Shown: positions 1 to 7,437, counted from the first letter of the stretch. The stretch: 8,246 bases of DNA from Gammaproteobacteria bacterium (GCA_020047885.1 JAIFNF010000271.1:1-8246), one strand, 5' to 3'. Translations and numbers: made by a program. Notes: generated by a model not told the origin, from the letters alone.

Positions 1-1
1 T

Positions 2-79
2 GGCCGAGGTCGCAAGACTCCGGTGAAACCGGCCTCGGTGAAGCAGGAAATCAGCCACGGAATAAAATGTCATGGTTGA
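2..79 (+). CDS. Possible C-terminal tail of an IS200/IS605 TnpB-like protein (partial)
   Basis: Frame 2 is open from the left edge to a TGA at 77-79, giving 25 residues that contain the run TPVKPASVKQE. A basic tail with a V-K-Q-E motif shortly before the stop is something I associate with TnpB (OrfB of IS200/IS605 elements), the RNA-guided nuclease of these transposons. None of the catalytic or zinc-ribbon parts lie in the window, so the assignment rests on a short tail only. Frame 1 is also open to 90, so the frame choice is itself uncertain. If correct, the right end of the element should lie shortly after base 79, which would put a mobile element directly upstream of pspA. It could equally be the end of an unrelated basic protein or non-coding sequence. 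Confidence 0.38.
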   Translation, partial: GRGRKTPVKPASVKQEISHGIKCHG

Positions 80-204
80 TGCAACGGTGATTCAAGGCGT
101 TGGCTATCGGTACTGTAAAGTCATTCAACGTGCGGATGGTTATGGCTATTCGCAACTCGGCACATTCCAAAAAGAAGCCGAACTTCGTTCGGCCCGCTAT
201 CCCT

Positions 205-248
205 CCCCGGCCTAACTCGTGCTGAGCGCAGCCGAAGCAAGGCCGGGG
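205..248. repeat. Inverted-repeat unit upstream of pspA
   Basis: A perfect 8-bp inverted repeat, CCCCGGCC at 205-212 and GGCCGGGG at 241-248, encloses 28 bases. The enclosed segment has its own short arms, TGCT at 220-223 with AGCA at 236-239, or alternatively GCTG at 221-224 with CAGC at 229-232. The inner text CGTGCTGAGCGCAGCCGAAG resembles a dispersed intergenic palindrome seen in many Proteobacteria (CGTGCTGAGC...GAAGCACG type), here with a degraded right arm. No T-run follows, so a classical intrinsic terminator is unlikely. It ends 39 bases before the pspA start and would lie in or near the pspA leader. Confidence 0.5.
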
Positions 249-287
249 TATCTCGCAGACAATCTGATGACGACCCGGAGGCATCCC

Positions 288-968
288 ATGGCTCATTTAT
301 TCAAACGCATCAGCGACGTATTGACCGCCAATCTCAACGATCTGGTGGATCGTGTTGAAGACCCGGAGCGAATGATCAAGCAGCTCATCCGCGAGATGGA
401 GGAGAACGTCAACAGCGCCCGCGAAGGGGTGATCGATGCGCTGGCCAGCGAGAAGCAGTTGGCGAAAGAACTGGATCATCAGCGTCGGCAATCGGAAGAA
501 TGGTACAACCGGGCGCGACGGGCGATGGAAAACAGCAATGAAACTCTGGCGCGGGAAGCGTTGTTGCGCAAGAAGGAACACGACGATCTGGCGAGCCATC
601 TGCAAGGATCCTGGCAATCCGCCAAGCGCACCAGTGAGCAGCTTAAAGCGCAATTGCGGGCGCTGGAGGGGAAACTGGAAGAGGCACGGCTGAAGAAAGG
701 GAGTCTGGTGGCCCGGCAACGGGCGGCGCAGGCTCGCGAGCAGATGGATCGAGTGACCGACCGGTTTCAAACCGGCCTTGATCTGAATAGCTCCTTCGAC
801 CGGATGGCGGGCAAGGTGGATGAAATGGAGGCGCGGATGGAAGCGCGAGCCGAGTTGTATGGCGACTATAGCCAGGCTGAACGGGAGTTTATGAAAATGG
901 AAATTGACACCGAGGTCGAGTCAGAACTGGCGATTCTCCGGCGGGAAGTCGAAAAGACGCAAGGCTAA
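288..968 (+). CDS. pspA: PspA/IM30 family protein (phage shock protein A)
   Basis: PspA proteins are peripheral inner-membrane, ESCRT-III-like proteins that bind and stabilise stressed membranes; in enterobacteria PspA also restrains the activator PspF. The 226-aa product has the usual family length (E. coli PspA is about 222 aa). Visible features are an amphipathic N-terminal helix (residues 1-20), the conserved VEDPERM signature at 23-29 followed by a charged helix through residue 45, and an almost continuous coiled coil rich in Glu, Arg and Gln to about residue 155. A second helical block contains FDRMAGKVDEMEARMEA (170-186). There is no signal peptide or membrane span. The ATG at 288 is chosen because GGAGG (277-281) sits 6 bases upstream; an in-frame ATG at 219 lacks such a site and would add an atypical 23-residue extension. 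No pspB, pspC or pspF is in view, and I see no convincing sigma-54 promoter between 80 and 287. The next gene starts 31 bases downstream, so an operon is likely. Confidence 0.93.
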   Translation: MAHLFKRISDVLTANLNDLVDRVEDPERMIKQLIREMEENVNSAREGVIDALASEKQLAKELDHQRRQSEEWYNRARRAMENSNETLAREALLRKKEHDDLASHLQGSWQSAKRTSEQLKAQLRALEGKLEEARLKKGSLVARQRAAQAREQMDRVTDRFQTGLDLNSSFDRMAGKVDEMEARMEARAELYGDYSQAEREFMKMEIDTEVESELAILRREVEKTQG

Positions 969-999
969 CAAGGCTCTCCCGCGACTTGGATGGGGGTGG

Positions 1000-3900
1000 A
1001 TGATGGACTGGACGATACTGATTGTGCTGGCCGGGTTATGGCTGGTTTCGCCGGTGGTTTTATTGATCGCGTTGGTGGTCTCGCGCCATCAACTCGCCGA
1101 GGCGCGGCAACAGGCGGCTCAGTGGGAGCGCTTGGCGCGGTCGCGGGATGAATCGTCGGAAACACGGCAGGAAGCGCCGATCTGGGAATCAACCTGGCCA
1201 TCACACCTTCCAGCGCCAAAGCCTTCACCGCCCAGTCCAGCAACCCTTACCCCCCTCACTCTAACCCTCTCACCCTTGGCAGGGGGAGAGGGGAGTGAAC
1301 CTTTATCTTTTGCGAAGGTTCCCTCTCCACAGGCGGCGGAGGGCTGGGAGGCGAGACTGGACGCTGACTGGCGTCCTGCCGAACCGGGGCCCCTAGAACA
1401 CGCTTTACGGGTCATGTCTGGCTGGCCAAAGTTGATTGCGCCATTTCTGGCGCAGAACATCGGCTGGTTTGTCGGCGGCTTTTGCTTTGTCGCCGGGGCG
1501 CTGTTCCTGGTTGCCAATACTGCCGGTTTCGCCAACGCCCTAGTGGTTTGGGGCAGTCTGGTTAGCGCCACGGCCTTTTTGATCTGGGCGGGCTATCAAT
1601 TTCGCCGGAAACGACCGGAATTAGTAGCGGTTAGTGGGGTGTTGTTGACGCTGGGATTATTGCTAGGATCACTAGACTTGGCGGTGGCCGTCCGGTTGTT
1701 CGACGCCAGCGGTAGTCAAATTCTGTTATTGGCGATGAGCAGCCTGCTGGCAACAGTCACACTGGCGGCTTTTGCCTGGACGGCTCGGCTCACTAGCGCC
1801 TTGGTTGACCGAGCCTTGTCGGGACGTTATGCCGGATTGTTGACCGCATTGGCGGGCCTGCAACTGGCGGCACCCCTGGCGAACTTGTGGCCCGACTGGC
1901 AGGCGCTGGCCGCATTACACCTTATTATGCTGATTCTACTCGGTGTCGGTCTGCGCCGTTTTACCGGCGAGTGGTTGCGGCAAATCTTTGTCGATCAGCG
2001 CCGGACCGGCTATTTCGCTGCCGGGATGCTGGTTTACGCCAGCGCCGTGTCCTTCGTGCATCTGATCTGGATTTGGCCAACGTCGCTGCCGGTTGGTTAT
2101 GCCGGACCGTTTCTGATGGCGCTGTGTCTGTTGCTATTCCCGGTGGACGCCGCGCTCAAGGAGTGGATTCACCAGTATGCGGCGCTCTCCCGATTTAGCT
2201 TTGCTCTGTATGGGCTGTCGATTATCGCAGTCGTTATGGCGGTTCCGAACACGCCAACGGCGCTGTTGACGCTGATGCTGGGCGCGGGGCTGTATGGCTG
2301 GATGACCTGGCGGTATTTGACCCTCCCGCCCCTGTATCTGTTGTTCGGCTGCGTCGCCGGATTGTACGGGTATGGGGTGCTGCAATGGCTGCCGCCCGCG
2401 GGGCATTTGTTGGCGAGCGCTCCCGGTTTGCTGACGTTGTTGGCGCTCAGTCGCTGGGCCGTTCCCCGGTCGCCCGCCATTGCCCGGCAATGTTTGCTGA
2501 CCTTTGGAATGCTGCTACTCGGCTTGACCAGTTGGAGCCTGTTCTGGAGTGTGCCGGGAATCGTCGGCTTTGCCACAGCGGTGACGGCGGCGATCCTGGG
2601 TTATGGCGCGATGCGCTGGATCGTCGCCTTACCGGACGCTGATCCCCGCTGGAGTATTTGGGCGGAGAGTTGGGTGGTAGCGCTGGCGGCGGTCGCGGTC
2701 GCCTATGCGCCGGGGTGGACGCCGCTGGGTTGGGCTATGCAAACCGCGTTTGGCTGGCTGGCGCTGGCGGCGGTGTGGAGTGGGCTGGGGCTACATGACC
2801 GCCGGCGGGAGACGGTATGGGTGACCGGTGCGTTAGCCATGATGGTCGGAGCGCTGGCGCTGGCCGGGTCAAGTCAATGGCCGTTGTGGTTCGGTCAGTG
2901 GGAATTGATCGCGCTGTTGGGGCTGGCTGGGGCGTTGCTGTTGTGGCTAAGTTTGGGGCTGCGTCGTCAATCACTGTTTTATGGCGTTCTAGTCGTTGCC
3001 GCTGCGCTGGGGGTGCTGGTTAAGCAGGGCTATTTCCCTGGTCCGGGTCTGGGACTGGCGGAGTTTAGTGGGGTGATGGCGCTGTGGGCGTTTTTGTGGT
3101 GGGTCGAACCACCCCGGCGCTTCGCGCCACCCCTCCTTATCCAAGGAGGGGAATCCATCGCCGAAGTGGTGCGCGTTCCGCTGGAACAGGCAATGGCGTT
3201 GTTGTGGACGGTGGGTTTGGTGCGGTTGGGTGCGCGGTTGCTGGAGGGGAATCCGTCGCTGATGTGGCCGTGGTCGGCGGGATTAGCCGTAATGAGTGGG
3301 GTGTTGCTGATCGGCTATTTTCATCAATTCCGCTGGGTGGCGTTGCCGATGCTGTTGGGTCTGGCGGGACTGTTGGTTGAATTGGTGCACTGGGGATGGC
3401 CGCTGCCCTGGCTGGGCGCTGCTGCCGGGCTGTATGCACTGCTAGTCTGGCGACTGGGCGTGATGGCGCTGGAACTGCCGCTGACCGGATTGTTGGCGCG
3501 GGCGCTGCGTTTCACCGTGCCCGGCGGTTCCGGCGGTCGTCGGCAAGTCGAGGACAGTCTGCATGGGTGTGCGCTGTTGATCGCGGTCTGTCCGGTCGCG
3601 GTCAGTCCGACGCTCGATCTACTGGGTCAGCCCGCACCGGTATTGTGGCCGATGCTCGGTACCAGTTTGCTGGTGTTTGTCCTGACCGGTTGGCGCTATC
3701 GAACCGAAATTCATGCCTGGCTGATGTTAGTAACGCTGACGCTAGGTATTTGGTTGACCGGGTTCTGGCTGCAACCGGATAGTGGGTTCATTTTCAATCC
3801 GGTGGTCAATGCGGTTTGGAGTCTGAGCATGGCGTTCGCGGCGGCGGTTTTGGAAGCGGAACGGGCGGCGATGCTGGCCTGGTGGCGCAGACCGTTGTGG

Positions 3901-5610
3901 ATGATCGGCGGCTTGCTGTATGGATTAGCGCTGGTCGGTGTCTGGTTCACTATCGACGGATTGTCACCGGCCGTCGCGCTGACCGGACTGGCGCTGTATC
4001 TGGTGTTGCTGTTGCGGCATAGCGCCCGACCGGGTATTGCCGGGTTGGCATTAGCGGCGCTGATCGCCAGTAGCTTGTTGATAGTGGCGGATCATTTGAA
4101 CCTACCGCTGGTCTGGTTACCGTTGACCCTGGTGCTATGGCATGGGGCGTTACTGGCCATCTGGCGTTACTACGGCTCACGGAGTCCCAACGTTTGGCAA
4201 CCAGCGCTGGTGTGGTGGTTGACGCTACTACCTGCTGCGAGCGTGGGGCTGTTATTCCTGATGCCTGATGCGGATGGCGCGATGTGGAGTTTGACGTTGC
4301 TGACGCTGGCGGTAACCACGGGACTGTTTGGCGACTGGCAGGATGCAATGTTCTGGCGGAAGGCGGGATTGTGGCTGGCGCTGGCGGGCGGTTACACGCT
4401 CTGGCAGTGGAACGCGCCACTGACCTGGGAGGCTTCAATGGCTCTGGCACCCTGGTACGCCCTGCAAAGTGGGTTGTCGCTATTGGCGTTCACGTTCATC
4501 AAACAGCGGTTGACCCGTTGGCTGGATGCTCAGGATGTGCCGACGCATGGGGAACATAGCCAACGCGGGATGGCGCTGGAACAGGCGATGCGCGAGACGA
4601 CACCCTGGTTGTGGCTGGCGACGCTGGTGTTTATCGGGCTGCATATCGGCGCGGTACTGGCGGCGCTGGTCGGCTGGAATGACTGGCCGCTCTGGTATTT
4701 CGGCATGACTCTGGATGCGCTGGCCGCCAGTGCCACGTTGGCATTGTTGACTGGCTGGACCGCGGTGCAAGCCTGGCGACGCCCGCAGGAACCGCACCGG
4801 ATTTATGTCGTGATGCTGCTGATGGGCGTGTTGGCCGGTTATGCCCGGTTGGCGATGTGGGGACCGCTGCCGTTGACGCCCTGGGATACGACGGGGTTCA
4901 TGGCGACGGCGTTCGCCATGTTCCTGCTGCATCAATTCACGGGTGCGTCGCCCTGGTATCGGCTGGCGGTGCTGTTCCCATTGCTGGCACTGGCGACGGC
5001 ACCCTGGCAACTGGCCTCGCCGTGGCTGGGGGGGACGTTGCTGACGGCGGGCGTGTTGTATCTGTCGCTGGCTGGGACGATGCGTAATCCGCTGCCGCTG
5101 TATCTGGGGGTGTTGGCGTTGAACGGTGCGGTGTATCTATGGGCACCACTCTGGGCCGGGCGTTATGGACTGTGGCAGTTCTATCTAATTCCGGGCGCGG
5201 CATCGGTGCTGGTATTGCTGCATCTGCATCGGCGGGAATTGCGGCCTTCGGTGTTGAACGGGGGACGGTTGGCGGCGCTCAGCGTGTTGTACGCGGGCGC
5301 GGGGCTGGATGTGTTCCTGCGACCGGAATTATGGGTATTTGTGCTGGCGCTGGGGTTGGCGCTGGCCGGAATAGTGGTCGGCATCGCCTTGCGGATTCGC
5401 GCCTTTCTTTATGCCGGAGTCGCGTTCCTGGTGCTAAATGTTGCGGGACAACTCTTGCAGTTCTATCCCGAACAGGGATTTGGCCGGGCGCTGATTCTGA
5501 TTGGGCTGGGCGCAACGATTACCGGGGGGATGGTGCTGTTTAATCTGAAACGCGAGGCGATTTTGCAGCGGATTCGGATGATGCGGGCAGATTTGGCGGC
5601 GTGGGAATAG
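1000..5610 (+). CDS. Giant polytopic membrane protein of unknown function
   Basis: I do not recognise a characterised family. The 1536-aa product begins with one membrane segment (residues 2-27), then a charged stretch (28-62), then a Pro/Ser-rich linker to about residue 128. By eye some 45-50 hydrophobic segments follow to the C-terminus, which ends in a basic tail (KREAILQRIRMMRADLAAWE). Leu, Ala, Trp and Gly dominate and charged residues are scarce and confined to short loops. The layout (single helix, charged segment, Pro-rich linker, then NIGWFVGGFCFVAGALFLV and many helices) recalls DUF2339/DUF2157-type predicted membrane proteins, but this copy is much longer than those I know, so that link is inference. 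No catalytic motif is evident. ATG 1000 or the adjacent ATG 1003 is favoured because GGGGGTGG (992-999) precedes it; the open frame begins at ATG 904, inside pspA. Residues about 83-110 and 705-717 are encoded by palindromic repeats. The position 31 bases after pspA suggests co-transcription and a role at the stressed inner membrane. Confidence 0.85.
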   Translation: MMDWTILIVLAGLWLVSPVVLLIALVVSRHQLAEARQQAAQWERLARSRDESSETRQEAPIWESTWPSHLPAPKPSPPSPATLTPLTLTLSPLAGGEGSEPLSFAKVPSPQAAEGWEARLDADWRPAEPGPLEHALRVMSGWPKLIAPFLAQNIGWFVGGFCFVAGALFLVANTAGFANALVVWGSLVSATAFLIWAGYQFRRKRPELVAVSGVLLTLGLLLGSLDLAVAVRLFDASGSQILLLAMSSLLATVTLAAFAWTARLTSALVDRALSGRYAGLLTALAGLQLAAPLANLWPDWQALAALHLIMLILLGVGLRRFTGEWLRQIFVDQRRTGYFAAGMLVYASAVSFVHLIWIWPTSLPVGYAGPFLMALCLLLFPVDAALKEWIHQYAALSRFSFALYGLSIIAVVMAVPNTPTALLTLMLGAGLYGWMTWRYLTLPPLYLLFGCVAGLYGYGVLQWLPPAGHLLASAPGLLTLLALSRWAVPRSPAIARQCLLTFGMLLLGLTSWSLFWSVPGIVGFATAVTAAILGYGAMRWIVALPDADPRWSIWAESWVVALAAVAVAYAPGWTPLGWAMQTAFGWLALAAVWSGLGLHDRRRETVWVTGALAMMVGALALAGSSQWPLWFGQWELIALLGLAGALLLWLSLGLRRQSLFYGVLVVAAALGVLVKQGYFPGPGLGLAEFSGVMALWAFLWWVEPPRRFAPPLLIQGGESIAEVVRVPLEQAMALLWTVGLVRLGARLLEGNPSLMWPWSAGLAVMSGVLLIGYFHQFRWVALPMLLGLAGLLVELVHWGWPLPWLGAAAGLYALLVWRLGVMALELPLTGLLARALRFTVPGGSGGRRQVEDSLHGCALLIAVCPVAVSPTLDLLGQPAPVLWPMLGTSLLVFVLTGWRYRTEIHAWLMLVTLTLGIWLTGFWLQPDSGFIFNPVVNAVWSLSMAFAAAVLEAERAAMLAWWRRPLWMIGGLLYGLALVGVWFTIDGLSPAVALTGLALYLVLLLRHSARPGIAGLALAALIASSLLIVADHLNLPLVWLPLTLVLWHGALLAIWRYYGSRSPNVWQPALVWWLTLLPAASVGLLFLMPDADGAMWSLTLLTLAVTTGLFGDWQDAMFWRKAGLWLALAGGYTLWQWNAPLTWEASMALAPWYALQSGLSLLAFTFIKQRLTRWLDAQDVPTHGEHSQRGMALEQAMRETTPWLWLATLVFIGLHIGAVLAALVGWNDWPLWYFGMTLDALAASATLALLTGWTAVQAWRRPQEPHRIYVVMLLMGVLAGYARLAMWGPLPLTPWDTTGFMATAFAMFLLHQFTGASPWYRLAVLFPLLALATAPWQLASPWLGGTLLTAGVLYLSLAGTMRNPLPLYLGVLALNGAVYLWAPLWAGRYGLWQFYLIPGAASVLVLLHLHRRELRPSVLNGGRLAALSVLYAGAGLDVFLRPELWVFVLALGLALAGIVVGIALRIRAFLYAGVAFLVLNVAGQLLQFYPEQGFGRALILIGLGATITGGMVLFNLKREAILQRIRMMRADLAAWE
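1248..1328. repeat. Dispersed palindromic repeat inserted in frame within the membrane-protein gene
   Basis: The text matches the CCCTCACCCTAACCCTC...GAGAGGG family of intergenic palindromes common in several proteobacterial genomes. Arms CCCTCTCACCC (1265-1275) and GGGGGAGAGGG (1282-1292) pair at 10 of 11 positions around a 6-base loop, with CACT (1257-1260) and AGTG (1294-1297) flanking. A second hairpin pairs GAACCTT (1297-1303) with AAGGTTC (1315-1321), and CCCTCTCC (1321-1328) can pair back to GGAGAGGG (1285-1292). It is read through in frame and encodes the low-complexity peptide TPLTLTLSPLAGGEGSEPLS in the soluble linker after the first membrane segment. Exact outer boundaries are uncertain. 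Confidence 0.75.
3111..3151. repeat. Second palindromic repeat inserted in frame within the membrane-protein gene
   Basis: Two adjacent hairpins lie back to back: GGCGC (3116-3120) with GCGCC (3124-3128) around TTC, and a perfect 9-bp stem CCCCTCCTT (3130-3138) with AAGGAGGGG (3143-3151) around ATCC. This resembles the CCACCCCTCCTT...AAGGAGGGG class of intergenic repeats. It is translated in frame as EPPRRFAPPLLIQGGES (residues 703-719), a Pro/Arg-rich insert between two hydrophobic segments, unlike anything around it in the protein. Confidence 0.7.
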
Positions 5611-5617
5611 GGCGGCA

Positions 5618-5645
5618 TTGGGTTGCCAAAAAGACGACAACCCAA
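5618..5645. terminator. Possible shared terminator hairpin between convergent genes
   Basis: TTGGGTTG (5618-5625) and CAACCCAA (5638-5645) form a perfect 8-bp stem with a 12-base loop in the 44-base gap between the stops of the membrane-protein gene and phaC. On the plus strand it is followed by AT-rich sequence (ATTAAATAGTTATTTA) but not by a true T-run; on the minus strand no T-run follows. The position supports a terminator, the sequence only partly. Confidence 0.42.
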
Positions 5646-5654
5646 ATTAAATAG

Positions 5655-7364
5655 TTATTTATCAATAACATACCGTCCAGGCGCGGGTTCCATGGCGGGA
5701 TAGTCGACATTGCCTATCGGCGGCGGCGATCCCAGCGGTCCACACCGCTCACCGAGCCAGTGGGTCCAGTCATCCCACCAGGAACCCGGTACTTTCTCAA
5801 TCGACTCCCGCCAGGCTTCTGGATCGTGGCTGCCGGTGGCATCCCCCACCCAGTAACGCCGTTTGGGCGGAGTCACGGGCGGATTGATGATGCCCAGAAT
5901 GTGCCCGGAAGTCGCCAGTACATAGCGAGCGGATCCGCCGGTCAGTCCGCAAAGCCGGAAAGTTTGCTTCCACGGCGCAATGTGATCCTGTTCGGCACCG
6001 ACCGCATAGAGCGGTTGCGTAATCGCGCCCAGATCGAGTTTACGCCCGCCGATCTCCAGCCCCCCAGGTTGCATCAACTTGTTGTTCAGATACAGTTCCC
6101 GCAGGTAAAACTCATGCATGGCGGCGGGCATCCGCGTGGTATCGCAATTCCAGAACAGCACATCGCTGGCCGGTAACTCCTCGCCATACAGATAGCTGTG
6201 AATGACGTAGTGCCAGATCAGGCTGTTGGGGCGCAACAGACGAAATGCGCCAGACATATCCGCGCCATCCAGATAGCCGACTTTGGCCATCCGTTCGCGC
6301 AGGAAGTCGAAACTGGCTTCATTGAGAAACACGCCAATCTCGCCGGGGTCGCTGAAATCGACCAGTGTGGTAAACGTCGTCCAGTGGGCAATAGGATTGG
6401 TAGCGCGGTCGGCGGCATCAGCGTTCAGCCAGGCCAGCAGCATGGCGACCGCCGTACCGCCCAGACAGTAGCCGGTGGCGTGAACCTGCGGGACGCCGCA
6501 AATGGCACGGGCGGCTTCCAGCGCCGGACGGACGCCTTTGAGCAAGTAATCATCCAGCGTTGTCGCCCGGGCTTCGGCACCAGGGTTCTTCCAACTGGTG
6601 ATGAAGACGGTGAAGCCCTGCCCCACCAGATAGCGCACCAGACTGTTACGTGGACTCAAGTCCATGATGTAGAACTTGTTAATCCACGGCGCGACCAGCA
6701 CGACCGGGATCGCGTGAACCTGCGGGGTGGTCGGTGCGTACTGGATCAGTTCGAGTAATTCGTTGCGAAACACCACCTGACCGGGCGTGGTCGCCAGATC
6801 GCGGCCGACCTGGAAGGCGTCCGGCTCCACCATCCGCACGTCTTTCAGCGCCACATCCCGCAGCCAGTTTTGAAATCCCCAGCGAATGCTGAACCCTTCA
6901 CTAGCGATAGCCCGGCGCAATGCTTCGGGATTGGTCCAGAAATAATTGGTCGGTGCCACTGCGTCCAGCCATTGCCGAGTCCAGAACGCCGCCCGGTGGC
7001 GCTGTTTGGGATCAATATTTTCCGTCGCGTAAATTGTATCTTCCAGCCAGTGGCTGTAGAGCAGATACATTTCCTTGAGGTCATCAAACCAGGGTTGATC
7101 GGTCCAGATCGGGTCTTGGAAACGTTCATCATAGCGGGCGGCCGCCAGCGCCGGTTCGCTGGGAATGCCCAAGCTGGCTCGGGCAAAGCGGTCGTGAACC
7201 CGTGAGGTATCGAGCAGGAGTTGTTGTAGACGAGTCGCCAACCGTTCGGGTTGTCCGAACCAGGCTTGTTGTACTGCCCAACTGGAACCGGCAATGTCGA
7301 ACGGATCAAACGGCGATCCGGCAGGGGAGGGAGAGGTCGTAGCGAGAGGCGACGGAGCGTTCAT
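5655..7364 (-). CDS. phaC: Class I poly(3-hydroxyalkanoate) synthase
   Basis: PhaC polymerises (R)-3-hydroxyacyl-CoA, releasing CoA, on the surface of cytoplasmic PHA granules. The product is 569 aa. The catalytic triad is visible: nucleophile Cys300 in GYCLGG (lipase-like box with Cys for Ser), Asp460 in VGAEQDHIAPW and His488 in ATSGHILGIINPP. These spacings (160 and 28) match class I enzymes such as that of Cupriavidus necator (C319, D480, H508). An N-terminal domain of about 200 residues precedes the alpha/beta-hydrolase core, and the C-terminal GSWWDDWTHWL is also typical. Full length and single-subunit size argue against class III, which needs PhaE. The start at 7364 is chosen for AAAGGAG (7373-7379) 8 bases upstream; the frame stays open to 7451, but that extension is Arg-rich and lacks such a site. 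No phaA, phaB, phaP or phaR is in view, so precursor supply is encoded elsewhere. It probably has its own promoter. Confidence 0.96.
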   Translation of the reverse strand: MNAPSPLATTSPSPAGSPFDPFDIAGSSWAVQQAWFGQPERLATRLQQLLLDTSRVHDRFARASLGIPSEPALAAARYDERFQDPIWTDQPWFDDLKEMYLLYSHWLEDTIYATENIDPKQRHRAAFWTRQWLDAVAPTNYFWTNPEALRRAIASEGFSIRWGFQNWLRDVALKDVRMVEPDAFQVGRDLATTPGQVVFRNELLELIQYAPTTPQVHAIPVVLVAPWINKFYIMDLSPRNSLVRYLVGQGFTVFITSWKNPGAEARATTLDDYLLKGVRPALEAARAICGVPQVHATGYCLGGTAVAMLLAWLNADAADRATNPIAHWTTFTTLVDFSDPGEIGVFLNEASFDFLRERMAKVGYLDGADMSGAFRLLRPNSLIWHYVIHSYLYGEELPASDVLFWNCDTTRMPAAMHEFYLRELYLNNKLMQPGGLEIGGRKLDLGAITQPLYAVGAEQDHIAPWKQTFRLCGLTGGSARYVLATSGHILGIINPPVTPPKRRYWVGDATGSHDPEAWRESIEKVPGSWWDDWTHWLGERCGPLGSPPPIGNVDYPAMEPAPGRYVIDK

Positions 7365-7431
7365 GATTGATTCTCCTTTGCCGCGTCGGCCGCAGGGTCG
7401 CAGGCGGCGGAAATTTCCACGGAACAGTCTG

Positions 7432-7437
7432 ATTATA
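7432..7437 (-). promoter_or_regulatory. Candidate -10 box of the phaC promoter
   Basis: The minus strand reads TATAAT here, a perfect sigma-70 -10 consensus, 68 bases before the phaC start codon. At 17-base spacing the -35 position (7455-7460) reads CATCGC, a poor match. The better-looking TTGACC at 7445-7450 is only 8 bases from the -10 and cannot serve as its -35. A strong -10 with a weak -35 suggests dependence on an activator, with the palindrome immediately upstream as a candidate site. This is inferred from sequence only. Confidence 0.42.

Noticed and set aside
80..287. Sigma-54 (-24/-12) promoter for pspA.
   Set aside because: No GG-N10-GC arrangement with acceptable flanks was found, including near GGCAC at 158-162.
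904..999. Upstream extension of the membrane-protein frame to ATG 904, overlapping pspA.
   Set aside because: The extra 32 residues are Arg/Lys-rich with no ribosome-binding site, and a purine-rich site directly precedes ATG 1000/1003, which starts a proper membrane segment.
3950..5010. Long minus-strand open frames (166 and 176 codons) opposite the membrane-protein gene.
   Set aside because: Their Pro/Arg/Gln/Ser-rich products are what the antisense of Leu/Ala/Trp-rich coding DNA yields; no domains are visible.
6198..6758. 186-codon open frame on the plus strand opposite phaC.
   Set aside because: It is antisense to a fully conserved enzyme, has no ribosome-binding site and no recognisable domain; GC-rich coding DNA readily gives such shadows.
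7316..7345. CT-rich stretch in the phaC N-terminus as a third in-frame repeat.
   Set aside because: It has no paired arms; it just encodes the Ser/Pro/Thr-rich N-terminus.
7391..7406. Two CTGC motifs (minus strand) in the phaC leader as a possible PhaR site.
   Set aside because: PhaR sites in some species are TGC-rich, but two short direct copies in GC-rich DNA are weak evidence and no phaR gene is in view.
7409..7418. GGAAATTTCC palindrome between the phaC -10 box and start codon.
   Set aside because: A 10-base palindrome is not rare enough in a gap of this size, and I know no matching operator.
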